NCBI GenBank assembly: GCA_002101905.1
Contig: LQPU01000009.1
Location: 1-64,000 of the forward strand
Direction of reading: 5' to 3'
Length of the DNA: 64,000 bases
DNA from: Mycobacterium shimoidei
GTDB taxonomy: Bacteria; Actinomycetota; Actinomycetes; Mycobacteriales; Mycobacteriaceae
Position 1 is the first letter of the stretch. Each line of letters opens with the position of its first letter. The notes under the pieces were generated by a model. The model was not told the origin of the DNA. It worked only from the letters and a program-made list of their open reading frames with translations, and made no database searches. Shown one piece after another: positions 1 through 8,837 of this stretch. The translations under genes and the position numbers were made by a program.

Positions 1-1
1 A

Positions 2-154
2 GGCTGGACCACCCGCAAAAACACCCACGGCGACACCGAATGGATCCCACCCCCACATCTCGACCACGGCCAACCCCGCATCAACACCTACCACCACCCC
101 GAAAAACTGCTCCGCAAACACGAAGACCACAACGAAGACGACAACGATCCGTAA
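2..154 (+). CDS. C-terminal fragment of a DUF222/HNH endonuclease (13E12 family)
   Basis: An open frame runs in from the window edge and stops at a TAA, giving 50 residues. It contains [17 protein letters not shown] and then a [13 protein letters not shown] tail. That pattern is typical of the extreme C-terminus of the mycobacterial 13E12-repeat proteins (DUF222 plus HNH nuclease), a multicopy actinobacterial family. The HNH residues themselves lie mostly upstream, outside the window, so activity cannot be judged. The Asp/Glu/His-rich last residues are also normal for the family. The family call rests on recognising this tail only. Confidence 0.6.
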   Translation, partial: GWTTRKNTHGDTEWIPPPHLDHGQPRINTYHHPEKLLRKHEDHNEDDNDP

Positions 155-209
155 CTGGGACCCGTTGGTACCTGGACAGCGGCGGCGACAATCTGATTTG
201 CTGACGCGC

Positions 210-692
210 ATGGCGAGACTTGATGTCCCCGACGGCCCGGGCGGTGAGGCGGCCATGATTTGGACGCTGCGGCCTGAGCTCGGCGACATGGTTGAGCGGA
301 TGATCCGCGGTGCATATCGGCAGAGCATCCTTCCCGCCGAGGAGCGCGAGCTGGCCAGGATGCGCATCGCACAGCTCAACGACTGCGTGGCGTGCTCGGA
401 TTTCCGCGCGCCGTCTGTGTTAGAGGCCGGTATCGCGCCGGAGCTCTACGAAAACGTCGCGGACTACGCCACTTACCCCAATTACACCGCACGGCAGCGG
501 CTTTCGATCGAATACGCCGAACGGTTCGCCACCGACCACGCGTCGCTCGACGACGCATTCTTCGGGCGGTTGCGCGAGGCGTTCACCGATGCCGAAATTC
601 TGGATCTCACCTTGTGCGTCGCGGTTTTCCTCGGCCTGGGGCGTTCGCTTACCGTGCTCGGTGTCGACCAGTCCTGCGCGATCGACGTGTAG
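210..692 (+). CDS. carboxymuconolactone decarboxylase (CMD/AhpD-like) family protein
   Basis: The protein has about 160 residues and the alpha-helical CMD/AhpD fold. The C-V-A-C motif near residue 60 is the redox-active CxxC of AhpD-like proteins, so a peroxidase or disulfide-reductase role is possible. The true substrate is unknown. I chose the ATG at 210 because the sequence from there (M-A-R-L-D-V-P-D-G-P-G-G) is the normal family start. A longer reading from 165 adds a basic stretch that looks non-coding. No strong ribosome-binding site is visible before either start. A nitroreductase gene follows after 7 bases and an SRPBCC gene after that, so the three probably form one operon for small-molecule conversion. 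Confidence 0.78.
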   Translation: MARLDVPDGPGGEAAMIWTLRPELGDMVERMIRGAYRQSILPAEERELARMRIAQLNDCVACSDFRAPSVLEAGIAPELYENVADYATYPNYTARQRLSIEYAERFATDHASLDDAFFGRLREAFTDAEILDLTLCVAVFLGLGRSLTVLGVDQSCAIDV

Positions 693-699
693 GCGACGA

Positions 700-1332
700 A
701 TGGACATCGGGTCGGTCGACGAATTGCTCACCACCACAAGGGCGGTGCGAAAGCGCCTTGATCTGACCCGACCAGTGGAGCGTGAAGTGATCCTGGAGTG
801 CGTGCGGCTCGCAATGCAGGCGCCAACGGCCAGTAACGCCCAGGACTGGCGCTGGCTGGTGATCACCGATGCCGACAAGCGTGCCGGGATCGCCGAAATC
901 TACCGCAGCATCGGCGCCGAATACCTCGCCGCCGCCGCCGCTGCCAACGCATCCGACGCGCAGACGCGGCGCGTGTACCGCAGCGCGCTCGCCCTCACCG
1001 AGACACTGGGCGAGGTTCCTGTCCACGTGATTCCGTGTCTGCAGCGCCGCATCAACGGCAACGACTTGCTGGACGCCGCGTCGGCCTGGGCTTCGATCAT
1101 TCCCGCCGGCTGGAGCTTCTTGCTTGCCCTGCGATCCCGCGGTCTGGGATCGGTGTGGACCACAATGCATTTGGCGAAGGAACAGCAGGTGGCCGAGCTG
1201 CTTGGCATCCCGCCTGACGTGACTCAGGCCGCGTTGTTCCCCGTTGCATACACGATCGGTACCGATTTCCGGCCCGCTTCGCGTCCTCCCGCGGAGACGA
1301 TCACCTTCTGGAATAGCTGGGGAGAACACTGA
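700..1332 (+). CDS. nitroreductase-family FMN oxidoreductase
   Basis: This 210-residue protein belongs to the nitroreductase superfamily of FMN-dependent NAD(P)H oxidoreductases. Visible family features are the N-terminal basic motif R-A-V-R-K-R-L, the Q-A-P-T-A-S-N-A-Q-D-W-R-W FMN-binding segment near residue 50, and the C-terminal G-L-G-S-V-W-T-T helix. The ATG at 700 is preferred over a longer reading because it gives the standard family N-terminus and lies 7 bases after the previous stop. Its TGA shares one base with the ATG of the next gene (TGATG), so translation is probably coupled. The substrate is unknown; relatives reduce nitro compounds, quinones or flavins. Confidence 0.78.
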   Translation: MDIGSVDELLTTTRAVRKRLDLTRPVEREVILECVRLAMQAPTASNAQDWRWLVITDADKRAGIAEIYRSIGAEYLAAAAAANASDAQTRRVYRSALALTETLGEVPVHVIPCLQRRINGNDLLDAASAWASIIPAGWSFLLALRSRGLGSVWTTMHLAKEQQVAELLGIPPDVTQAALFPVAYTIGTDFRPASRPPAETITFWNSWGEH

Positions 1333-1826
1333 TGCAGTCCTACACTGTGCGATTCCACGTCGATGCGCCGCCGCACCGCGTGTGGCGGGTGTTGCATCCG
1401 CCGGTGCCGCCGAACTCTCCCAAACCGAGAGTCCTCAAGTGGCCGACCGGCAGCATGGAGATTTTGAACGAAGGCGACGAGGCCGGTGAAGGCTTGGTCC
1501 GCACATGCGTTTTCGCTGTGCCGAAGTACTTGCTGTCCGGGGGCAAGGGACGATCGTTCGAGACGGTGACCGAGGCAAAGCTCAACAAACTGTCGCGCTA
1601 CGTGGCGGTCGGAAAGCCGCTGTGGTCGCGCGCGGAGGGCTATCACGAACTCGAGGAACAGCCTGACGGCACCACGGTGCTCACCTTCCACGAGGACTAT
1701 CACGCCTACAACCCGGTGCTGCGCTTCTTTTTGGAGCGTCCCGTGCACGCCGCGATATCCCGGGACAACCTCGAGACGTATCAGCACGCCCTCGGGTATG
1801 CCGGCCGGGTCACGCGGTTGAGCTAG
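1332..1826 (+). CDS. SRPBCC-superfamily (polyketide cyclase/START-like) protein
   Basis: The 164-residue protein starts with Y-T-V-R-F-H-V-D-A-P-P-H-R-V-W-R-V-L, the typical first strand and helix of SRPBCC lipid/aromatic-binding domains. It ends in a long C-terminal helix (residues about 140-160). The family binds hydrophobic ligands in a helix-grip cavity; no ligand can be named here. It is translationally coupled to the nitroreductase before it. Its stop overlaps the stop of the oppositely oriented ferredoxin gene: the four bases CTAG at 1823-1826 serve as TAG on both strands. No terminator can fit between the two genes. Confidence 0.7.
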   Translation: MQSYTVRFHVDAPPHRVWRVLHPPVPPNSPKPRVLKWPTGSMEILNEGDEAGEGLVRTCVFAVPKYLLSGGKGRSFETVTEAKLNKLSRYVAVGKPLWSRAEGYHELEEQPDGTTVLTFHEDYHAYNPVLRFFLERPVHAAISRDNLETYQHALGYAGRVTRLS

Positions 1827-2023
1827 CGATCGACCAGGCTGATCGCCTGCTCGGGGCAGTTTTGCTCGGCCTCGGAGGCCTGCTCGAGCAGCGCGCCGGC
1901 CGGTTCTTCGACGAGCACAACGCAGTGCCCCACCTCGTCAGCGTCGAAGACGTCGGGCGCCAACGTGTAGCAGCGCCCGTGTCCGACGCACCGGTCCGCG
2001 TCGACCACAACTCTCGTGGTCAC
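1823..2023 (-). CDS. 3Fe-4S ferredoxin partner of the adjacent P450
   Basis: The 66-residue protein has the pattern C-V-G-H-G-R-C (Cys12 and Cys18) and a later C-P (Cys56). This is the CxxxxxC...CP arrangement of the small 3Fe-4S ferredoxins that deliver electrons to mycobacterial P450s. The GTG start at 2023 overlaps the P450 stop in a 4-base GTGA junction, so the two are almost certainly co-translated. A longer reading upstream would run through the P450 gene and is a shadow. The reductase that feeds this ferredoxin is not in the window. Confidence 0.88.
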   Translation of the reverse strand: MTTRVVVDADRCVGHGRCYTLAPDVFDADEVGHCVVLVEEPAGALLEQASEAEQNCPEQAISLVDR

Positions 2024-3198
2024 GATGCGGCTACCACCGGAAAGGTCAGCGGCAGCGACTCCACCGAGCGCAATCCGCGCGTGTAGGCGAGTTCGGTGCC
2101 CTCCGGGATTTCGTAATCCGGTATGCGTGAATGGAATTCGCGCAGTGCGACCCGCAATTCCAGCCGGGCCAAGTGCGAGCCGAGGCAGCGGTGCGGGCCG
2201 CCGCCGAACGCGCGGTGCCGGTTGGGGTTGCGGGTGAAGTCGACGAGCTCGGGATCGGGAAACTCGGCCGGATCGGTGTTGGCCGCGCCGAGCAGCGGGC
2301 TGACTCGTTCTCCCTTGCTGATCGGGCAACCGGAGACTTCGACATCTTGGACTGCGACGCGGGCGATTCCGGGAACTGGTGTCTCCCAGCGCAACAGCTC
2401 TTCGATGGCGCTGGGCAGGATGTCCGGCTCCTCAACCAGCCGCCGGCGTTGCTCAGGATGGCGGGCCAGGTAGACGAAGAAGCAATCAAGCGAGTCGGTG
2501 ACGGTGTCCAACCCGGCGATGAGGAACAGGAAGCAGATGTCGAGCACTTCCTCACGCGACAGCGGCTTGTCGTCAATCTTGGCCGTCAACAACGCCGACA
2601 AGACGTCATCACGCGGGCTGGCGATGTGCTCGTCGATGGCGTGCTCGAAGTAGTCGTAGATCTGGTGGGCCATCGGCGCCGCGGCTTCCCCGTGCTCCTC
2701 ATAACCGTGCACTCCCTCCGGGCGGATGACGCCGTCCTTCCACATCAGGAACTTGTCCAGGTCTTCGAGGGGCAGGCCCAGCAGTTGCAGGAAGACCGTG
2801 CAGGGCAGGGGAACCGCGAACTCGGTGTGGAAGTCGCATTCGCCCTTGTCGGCGAAGCGATCGATCATCTCGTTGACCAACGCCGTGACGGCCGGTTCTC
2901 GTCGAGCCATTTCCCGCGGAGTGAACAGCGGATCGAGAATGCGGCGGTACTTCGCATGTTCGGGCGGGTCGATTTGCAGCGGGATGAGTGGGCGGATGTT
3001 ACCCAGATCGACCGCGTCCATGTTCGAAGAGAACAGGTCGGTGCGCTTGAGTGCCATCTCGATGTCGGCGAGGCGGCTCAGCACCACGGCCTGCGGTGAC
3101 CGGAACACCGGCGCGGACTCGCGTAACGCCTTGTACATGGGCTGCGGTTCGGCCATACCCGCCATGGCCTGGTCGACGTAGTCTTGGGCTTCTGTCAT
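2020..3198 (-). CDS. cytochrome P450
   Basis: The 392-residue soluble bacterial P450 has all the signature parts. The I-helix oxygen-binding segment is L-I-A-G-L-D-T-V-T-D (D-T in place of the more usual E/D-T pair), the ExxR helix is E-E-L-L-R, and the heme loop F-G-G-G-P-H-R-C-L-G places the thiolate ligand at Cys338. It hydroxylates an unknown, probably lipophilic, substrate. The ferredoxin gene is coupled directly downstream, and alcohol and aldehyde dehydrogenases lie upstream. That layout fits successive oxidation of an alkyl or ring carbon (alcohol to aldehyde to acid), which is an inference from context. I do not assign a CYP number. Confidence 0.92.
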   Translation of the reverse strand: MTEAQDYVDQAMAGMAEPQPMYKALRESAPVFRSPQAVVLSRLADIEMALKRTDLFSSNMDAVDLGNIRPLIPLQIDPPEHAKYRRILDPLFTPREMARREPAVTALVNEMIDRFADKGECDFHTEFAVPLPCTVFLQLLGLPLEDLDKFLMWKDGVIRPEGVHGYEEHGEAAAPMAHQIYDYFEHAIDEHIASPRDDVLSALLTAKIDDKPLSREEVLDICFLFLIAGLDTVTDSLDCFFVYLARHPEQRRRLVEEPDILPSAIEELLRWETPVPGIARVAVQDVEVSGCPISKGERVSPLLGAANTDPAEFPDPELVDFTRNPNRHRAFGGGPHRCLGSHLARLELRVALREFHSRIPDYEIPEGTELAYTRGLRSVESLPLTFPVVAAS

Positions 3199-3250
3199 GG
3201 GTGATAGCGTGACACTTCGAGCAGTATTCGTAAAGCGACTTCGCGCAAAA

Positions 3251-4336
3251 TCAGCCGTCGAAGCAGACCACGCTGCGTGCCCCGGCGCCGGCGAGCATGT
3301 CGGTAAACGCCGTCTCGACGTCGTCGATACCGATGCGGCGCGTCACTAGGGCCTCCAAGTCGAGCTTGCCGCGGCGGGCGAGTTCGGCGAGCGCCGGGAT
3401 GTCGCGGGCGGGGTCGCTGGCGCCGTACACGCTGCCCCGGATCGTCTTGCTGTCGGCCATCAGCGACAGCGCGGGCAACGTCACTGACTCCTCGATCCCG
3501 GCGGCGCCGACGAGGGTGACCTGGCCGCCGCGGCGGGTGGCGTCGTAGGCCGCACGGATGGTGGCGGGCTTGCCGACGACCTCGATCCCGTGGTCCACGC
3601 CCTGCCCGCCGGTGATGTCGCGCACCGCTTCGGCAACGTCGACCTCACTCGCATCGATTGTGTCGGTGGCGCCATTGGCTACCGCGGCCGGAAGCTGTGC
3701 CGCGACTCGGTCGGCGGCGATGATCGGTGCGGCGCCGGCCAGCCTGGCGCCCTGGATCGCAGCCAGACCAACACCGCCGCACCCGATGACCAGCACGCTC
3801 TCACCCGGCCGGACCGCCGCGGTGCGCAACACCGCCCCGACGCCGGTGGTGACCCCACAGCCCAGGAGCGCGGCGTGATCGAGCCGCAGCGCCTCGTCGA
3901 CCGGTACCACCGCCGCGGCGGGCAAGAGCGTCTGTTCGGCCAGCGACCCCACTCCCATACCCGGCCACACCGGCCCGGCGGCGCCCTCGGCGTAAGGGTC
4001 TCCGTAGGCATGGTCGTAAGCGTGGTCGCACAGCTGGGCGTCGCCGCGCAGGCAATGCGGACACGACCGGCACGCCACGTTCCAGGTCAGCACGACGTGT
4101 GTACCCGGGCTCACCGTCGTGACGGCGTCGCCCACCTCGGTGACGATTCCGGCGCCCTCATGCCCGAGTGTGCAGGGCAGCAGCGTCGGTATGGACCCGT
4201 CGCGCAGCGACAGGTCGCTGTGGCACACGCCGCTCGCGGCCAGCTGCACCCGCACTTCGTGGCCGCGCACCGGCCGCAACGCGACGTCCTCGACCGCGCT
4301 GGGCTGTCCGGCCTCGTGCAGTACAACCGCCTTCAT
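3251..4336 (-). CDS. zinc-dependent alcohol dehydrogenase (MDR family)
   Basis: The 361-residue protein is a medium-chain dehydrogenase. Catalytic zinc ligands are seen in G-V-C-H-S-D (Cys near residue 38), G-H-E (His near 59) and L-G-C-G-V-T-T-G (Cys near 160). The structural zinc cluster C-R-S-C-P-H-C-x7-C lies near residues 89-103. The Rossmann motif G-C-G-G-V-G-L binds NAD(P). It would interconvert a primary or secondary alcohol and its carbonyl. It shares its direction with the P450-ferredoxin pair, 52 bases upstream of the P450 start, and is divergent from the aldehyde dehydrogenase across 48 bases. The substrate is unknown. Confidence 0.9.
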   Translation of the reverse strand: MKAVVLHEAGQPSAVEDVALRPVRGHEVRVQLAASGVCHSDLSLRDGSIPTLLPCTLGHEGAGIVTEVGDAVTTVSPGTHVVLTWNVACRSCPHCLRGDAQLCDHAYDHAYGDPYAEGAAGPVWPGMGVGSLAEQTLLPAAAVVPVDEALRLDHAALLGCGVTTGVGAVLRTAAVRPGESVLVIGCGGVGLAAIQGARLAGAAPIIAADRVAAQLPAAVANGATDTIDASEVDVAEAVRDITGGQGVDHGIEVVGKPATIRAAYDATRRGGQVTLVGAAGIEESVTLPALSLMADSKTIRGSVYGASDPARDIPALAELARRGKLDLEALVTRRIGIDDVETAFTDMLAGAGARSVVCFDG

Positions 4337-4384
4337 ATCGACTTACGATGACCAGGCGACCGCGTCGGGTCAAGGGAGGCACCA

Positions 4385-5857
4385 ATGACGGCATCCGCGT
4401 CGACAGCGCAACCAGTGCTCACCATCGGTGGCCAGCCGCAGCAGGCGACGGAGAGCTATCCGGTGCACAACCCGGCGCGACCGGCAGAGATTGTCGGGCA
4501 TGCGCCGGCCGCCGACCGCACTCAGCTCGATGCCGCGGTGCACGCCGCACGGCGAGCCGCACCCGAGTGGCGCGCACTCGACGTCGCCGATCGAACCGCT
4601 GCCATCGCCACCGCGGCGGCAACGGCCGCCGAGCAACTCGCCGGCCAAGATGGCGCGCGGCTGTATACCCGCGAGCACGGCAAGGTGCTCACCGAGGCGC
4701 AGTTCGAACTCGACACCGCGCCGGCAATCGCGGCGCTGCTCGGCTCGATGGCCGAGGCGGCGCTGACGCCCGAACACATCGACCCGGGCCAGGACTATCC
4801 GCGTCTGCACCGCGAGCCTTATGGTGTTGCGGCGCTTGTTCTTCCGTTCAACTGGCCGCTGTCGCTGACGATCACCAAGCTGTCCTCGGCGCTGGCCGCC
4901 GGCAACACCGCGGTGGTCAAGGTGCCGCCGACCTGTCCGCTGGCCGCGCTGCAGCTCGGTGCGGCGTTCGCCGCCGCGCTGCCGCCCGGTGTGGTCAACG
5001 TGCTTGCCGGACCGGGCAGCGAATTGGCGCAGGCATTGGTCACGCACCCGGGCATCGACGTGATTTCGCTGACCGGCGGGGTGGCCACCGGGCGCGCGGT
5101 GATGGCCGCCGCGGCCGCGCGGCTGACGCCGGTCCTGCTGGAGCTCGGCGGCAACGACGCGGCGATCATCGCACCGGACCTGGCGATCAGCGACGAGTTG
5201 GTCGAGCGTCTGGTTACTGCGACCTACACCACCGCTGGTCAGGTGTGCATGGCGATCAAGCGGTTGTATGCCCCGGCCGAGCGCGTCGAGGAGCTGGCCG
5301 ACGCGGTGCTGGCTCGCTGCGAACGCGAGGTGATCGGCGACGGATTGGCCGACGAAACCACCCTCGGCCCCCTGCACACGGCCGCCGGCCGCGACCGGGT
5401 TCGCAAGCTGGTCGCCGACGCCGAGGCGCAGGGCGCGACGGTGCGCACCGGCGGGCGGATCCGGGCGGAAGACGCGGACGCCGGCGGCTACTTCGCGCTG
5501 CCGACCGTGGTCACCGGCGCCGCCGGCGATTCGGCGTTGGCGACCGAAGAGCAGTTCGGCCCGGTGCTGCCGATCTTCGGATACCGCGCTATCGACGACG
5601 CGGTGTCTGCCGCCAATGCCACCGACTTCGGGCTTACCGCATCGATCTGGACCGGTGACGACGAGCTGGCCGCCAGCGTCGCCGCCCGGCTGGTAGCCGG
5701 GACGGTGAGTGTCAACTGCCATGGCATGGCCGCCCAGGACCCGCGGCTGCCGTTCGGTGGCGTCGGCCGGTCGGGGCTGGGGCGCGAACTCGGGGTAGAG
5801 GGAATCCGAGCCTTCACCCAGCCACGGGCCTTCGTCCGCCAGCCGACGCCGCAGTGA
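4385..5857 (+). CDS. NAD(P)-dependent aldehyde dehydrogenase
   Basis: The 490-residue ALDH-superfamily protein has the E-L-G-G-N-D-A segment carrying the general base Glu and the catalytic cysteine at residue 288 in T-A-G-Q-V-C-M-A. The P-F-N-W-P-L motif near residue 155 also fits the family. It oxidises an aldehyde to the acid. A good ribosome-binding site (GGGAGG) sits about 6 bases before the ATG. The gene is divergent from the alcohol dehydrogenase, and the two presumably act in sequence on one substrate, which is an inference. Asn is present at the oxyanion position (F-N-W). Confidence 0.9.
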   Translation: MTASASTAQPVLTIGGQPQQATESYPVHNPARPAEIVGHAPAADRTQLDAAVHAARRAAPEWRALDVADRTAAIATAAATAAEQLAGQDGARLYTREHGKVLTEAQFELDTAPAIAALLGSMAEAALTPEHIDPGQDYPRLHREPYGVAALVLPFNWPLSLTITKLSSALAAGNTAVVKVPPTCPLAALQLGAAFAAALPPGVVNVLAGPGSELAQALVTHPGIDVISLTGGVATGRAVMAAAAARLTPVLLELGGNDAAIIAPDLAISDELVERLVTATYTTAGQVCMAIKRLYAPAERVEELADAVLARCEREVIGDGLADETTLGPLHTAAGRDRVRKLVADAEAQGATVRTGGRIRAEDADAGGYFALPTVVTGAAGDSALATEEQFGPVLPIFGYRAIDDAVSAANATDFGLTASIWTGDDELAASVAARLVAGTVSVNCHGMAAQDPRLPFGGVGRSGLGRELGVEGIRAFTQPRAFVRQPTPQ

Positions 5858-5890
5858 CCGGCTAACTTCGCTGTTATTGCATAGATAGCA

Positions 5891-5919
5891 TTGACAGGCG
5901 TCGAAACCCGTCGTTAGCT
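5891..5919 (+). promoter_or_regulatory. candidate SigA-type promoter for a leaderless transcript
   Basis: A perfect -35 hexamer TTGACA (5891-5896) is followed after 17 bases by TTAGCT (5914-5919) as a -10 element. Transcription would begin about 7 bases later, at or next to the ATG at 5926. No Shine-Dalgarno sequence is visible before that ATG. Leaderless mRNAs are common in mycobacteria, so the amidohydrolase may be translated from one. The start site is an inference and has not been measured. Confidence 0.5.
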
Positions 5920-5925
5920 TCAGCT

Positions 5926-7113
5926 ATGGCGCTGCTGCCGGATCCTGCTCCCCGTGACCGACGGCACGTGGTGATCTCGGTTGACGACCACGTCATCGAG
6001 CCACCCGACATGTTCGACGGGCGGCTGCCCGCCGCTTTGGCGGACCGGGCACCGCGCATCGTCGAAACCGACGACGGACGCCAGGTGTGGCGCTATGAGG
6101 ACTGCGAATACCCCAACATCGGGCTCAACGCGGTGGTCGGGCGACCGCCGGAGGAATGGAGCATGGAGCCGGCTCGGTTCGACGAAATGCGGCGCGGCTG
6201 TTGGGATATCGACGCGCGAATCGCCGATATGGACCTGGCCGGCATCTGGGCGTCGTTGAATTTTCCGTCGCTGATTGCGGGTTTCTCGGGCACGGTGTTC
6301 TGGAAGAGCAAGGACCCCGAACTCGGACTGGCTGTGTTGCGGGCCTGGAACGACTGGCATTTGGACGTGTGGGCCGGCAGCTACCCGGATCGGATCATCC
6401 CGCTGCAGCTGCCGTGGCTGGCCGACCCGGCGTTGGCGGCCGAGGAGTTACGCCGCAACGCCGCCCGCGGCTTCAAGGCAGTCAGCTTCCCCGAACTACC
6501 CGCCCAGTGCGGGTTGCCCAGTTTGCACTCCGGGGTGTGGGACCCGTTCTTCGCCGCCTGCGAAGAGACCGACACCGTGGTGTGTTTGCACACCGGATCG
6601 GCGCAGTGGGCGCCAATTCCCGCACCCGACACGCCATTTGAGACCATCACCACGTTGTTCCCAGTCAACGGCCTGGTGGCCTGTGCGGACATGCTGTGGT
6701 CGGGCATACCGGTGCGATTCCCCAAGCTCAACATCACGCTGGCCGAAGGCGGGCTCGGCTGGGCCGCGATGCTCGGCGACCGCGCGGATTACGTGCTGGC
6801 CCATTCTGCATCGGGTCGTGAGGGCGGAGCATGGCAAAGCGACCTGCTCCCCAGCGAGGTGCTGCGCCGCAACTTCTGGTTCTGCTCAATCGATGACCCA
6901 CACGCGTTCGGCGCGCTGGACGCGATCGGCGCCGGGCGCATCCTCGTCGAAAGTGACTATCCACACGCCGATTCGACGTGGCCGGACACCCAGGAGGTGA
7001 TCGCGCGCAACGTCGCGGGCCTCTCGGCCGACGATGCCGCGCGGATCACCCACGGCAACGCCGCAGAACTGTTTCGTCACCCACTACCCGACAATGGATG
7101 GCTCACGTGCTAG
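5926..7113 (+). CDS. amidohydrolase-2 family (TIM-barrel) metal-dependent hydrolase
   Basis: The 395-residue protein opens with I-S-V-D-D-H-V-I-E-P-P-D-M-F near residue 20. This is the usual start of the amidohydrolase-2 family, which includes decarboxylases of the ACMSD/gamma-resorcylate type and ring-cleavage hydrolases. Further metal/active-site candidates are C-L-H-T-G-S (His near 225) and V-E-S-D-Y-P-H-A-D-S near residue 345. The first beta-strand has D-D-H rather than H-x-H, a variation seen in many mycobacterial members. The substrate is unknown. It overlaps the next gene by 16 bases and is probably in an operon with it and the following P450. Confidence 0.8.
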   Translation: MALLPDPAPRDRRHVVISVDDHVIEPPDMFDGRLPAALADRAPRIVETDDGRQVWRYEDCEYPNIGLNAVVGRPPEEWSMEPARFDEMRRGCWDIDARIADMDLAGIWASLNFPSLIAGFSGTVFWKSKDPELGLAVLRAWNDWHLDVWAGSYPDRIIPLQLPWLADPALAAEELRRNAARGFKAVSFPELPAQCGLPSLHSGVWDPFFAACEETDTVVCLHTGSAQWAPIPAPDTPFETITTLFPVNGLVACADMLWSGIPVRFPKLNITLAEGGLGWAAMLGDRADYVLAHSASGREGGAWQSDLLPSEVLRRNFWFCSIDDPHAFGALDAIGAGRILVESDYPHADSTWPDTQEVIARNVAGLSADDAARITHGNAAELFRHPLPDNGWLTC

Positions 7114-8837
7114 ATCTACTGATTCGGGACGCCGAGATCGTCGACGGCACAGGCGCACCGCCCCGCCGCGGCGACGTCGGAGTCAAAGACGGACGTATCG
7201 CAGCGGTCGGCCCGAAAGGTCACGTCGACGACATCGCAGCGAAAACCATTGACGCACAAGGGCAGGTACTGGCACCGGGGTTTGTCGACCTGCACACCCA
7301 CTACGACGCCCAACTGTTCTGGGACCCGACCGCCAGTCCGTCGCTGCAGCACGGCGTAACGACCGTGTTCGGCGGCAACTGCGGGTTCACCCTGGCACCG
7401 GCCGCCGCCGACCAGCACGACTACCTCACCCGCATGCTGGCCCGGGTCGAAGGCATGCCGTTGGAGGCGCTGCGGGCCGGACTGGATTGGCAGTGGGCGT
7501 CTTTCGGTGACTGGCTGAACCGGCTGGACGGCCAGATCGCCGTGAATGCCGGCTTCCTGGTGGGACATTCGGCGCTGCGGTTGGCGGCGATGGGTGACGA
7601 GGCGGTCGGCGGGGACGCCACCCCGCAACAGATCGAGCGGATGGTCGCGCTGTTGGAGGAGGCGCTGGCCGCCGGCGCGATGGGGCTTTCGACGTCGCAG
7701 TCGCACACCCACAACGATGGGGCCGGGCAGCCGGTGCCGTCGCGCAGCGCGTCGCGCCAGGAACTTCTAACGCTGGCCGCCGCGCTGCGGTCGCATCCCG
7801 GCACCACCTTGGAGGCGATCATCCCGGGTTGCCTGTCCGGGTTCACCGACGACGACATTGCGCTGCTCACCGAGATGTCGCGGTCCGCGGATCGGCCGCT
7901 GAACTGGAACGTGCTGGGCGTGTCGGCGGCCAACCCGGCCGGTCATCAGGGCCAGCTACGGGCCTCTGACGTCGCGGCCGATAACGGCGGGCGGATCGTC
8001 GCGCTCACCTTGCCGCACGCCATGAAGATCCGGTTGTCGTTTCTGACCGGGTTTGTGCTCGACGGGCTGCCCGGATGGCGCGACACCATGCACCTACCGG
8101 TGCGCGAGCGGTGCAAAGCGTTGTCCGACCCGCAGGTGCGTCGCCGCCTCAACGACGGCGCCCAGTCGGAGGAGGCGGGCGTCCTGCGCGGTCTGTCGCA
8201 TTGGGAGCGGCTGATCATCGTCGAAACGTTCGCGCCCGAAAACGCTGACGCCACTGGGCGTTCGGTGGGCGAAGTCGCCGCGTCCCGCAACAGCGAACCG
8301 TTCGACACGCTGTGCGACATCGTCGTCGCCGACGAGCTGCGCACCGGACTCACGCCGCCGTCGACCGGCGACGAAGCCGCCGACTGGCGGGCGCGGGCGC
8401 AGGTGTGGCGCCACCGCGACGCAGTCATCGGTGGGTCGGACGCCGGTGCGCACCTGGACATGATGTGCGGGGCCATCTATACCACCTCGCTGCTCGGGCA
8501 CGGCGTTCGCGAGCATCAGGTGGTGACGCTCGAGGAGGCGGTGCGGCTGATCACCGACGTGCCCGCGCGCCTGTATGGGCTGACCGACCGCGGCCGGATC
8601 GCGCCCGGCTGGCATGCCGACCTGGTGCTGTTCGACCCGGCGACCGTCGACCATGGGCCCGAGCGCACCCGCTACGACCTGCCCGCCGGGGCACCGCGGC
8701 TGGTCGCAGACGCCCACGGCATCAGCACCGTGCTGGTCGGCGGGGTCGAGGCGTGCCGCGACGGTGAGGCCACCGGCGCGCTGCCCGGGACGGTGCTGCG
8801 GTCGGGCCGGGACACCGAGACGGTCCCGGCAGCATGA
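7098..8837 (+). CDS. N-acyl-D-amino-acid deacylase/D-aminoacylase-like amidohydrolase
   Basis: The 579-residue protein belongs to the D-aminoacylase branch of the amidohydrolase superfamily. It begins with D-L-L-I-R-D-A-E-I-V-D-G-T-G, then the metal-binding F-V-D-L-H-T-H-Y-D-A motif near residue 65. Late in the protein come G-G-S-D-A-G-A-H (metal Asp) and a closing G-R-I-A-P-G-W-H-A-D-L strand typical of the family. It would hydrolyse an amide or a cyclic amide; the substrate is unknown. I chose the ATG at 7098 (a GTG at 7107 is possible), since longer readings lie inside the preceding gene. The TGA at its end overlaps the P450 ATG by 4 bases (ATGA). Confidence 0.82.
   Translation: MAHVLDLLIRDAEIVDGTGAPPRRGDVGVKDGRIAAVGPKGHVDDIAAKTIDAQGQVLAPGFVDLHTHYDAQLFWDPTASPSLQHGVTTVFGGNCGFTLAPAAADQHDYLTRMLARVEGMPLEALRAGLDWQWASFGDWLNRLDGQIAVNAGFLVGHSALRLAAMGDEAVGGDATPQQIERMVALLEEALAAGAMGLSTSQSHTHNDGAGQPVPSRSASRQELLTLAAALRSHPGTTLEAIIPGCLSGFTDDDIALLTEMSRSADRPLNWNVLGVSAANPAGHQGQLRASDVAADNGGRIVALTLPHAMKIRLSFLTGFVLDGLPGWRDTMHLPVRERCKALSDPQVRRRLNDGAQSEEAGVLRGLSHWERLIIVETFAPENADATGRSVGEVAASRNSEPFDTLCDIVVADELRTGLTPPSTGDEAADWRARAQVWRHRDAVIGGSDAGAHLDMMCGAIYTTSLLGHGVREHQVVTLEEAVRLITDVPARLYGLTDRGRIAPGWHADLVLFDPATVDHGPERTRYDLPAGAPRLVADAHGISTVLVGGVEACRDGEATGALPGTVLRSGRDTETVPAA

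Noticed and set aside
2131..3099. 322-residue open frame on the + strand
   Set aside because: It lies opposite the P450 gene, is a typical high-GC antisense shadow and has no recognisable domain.
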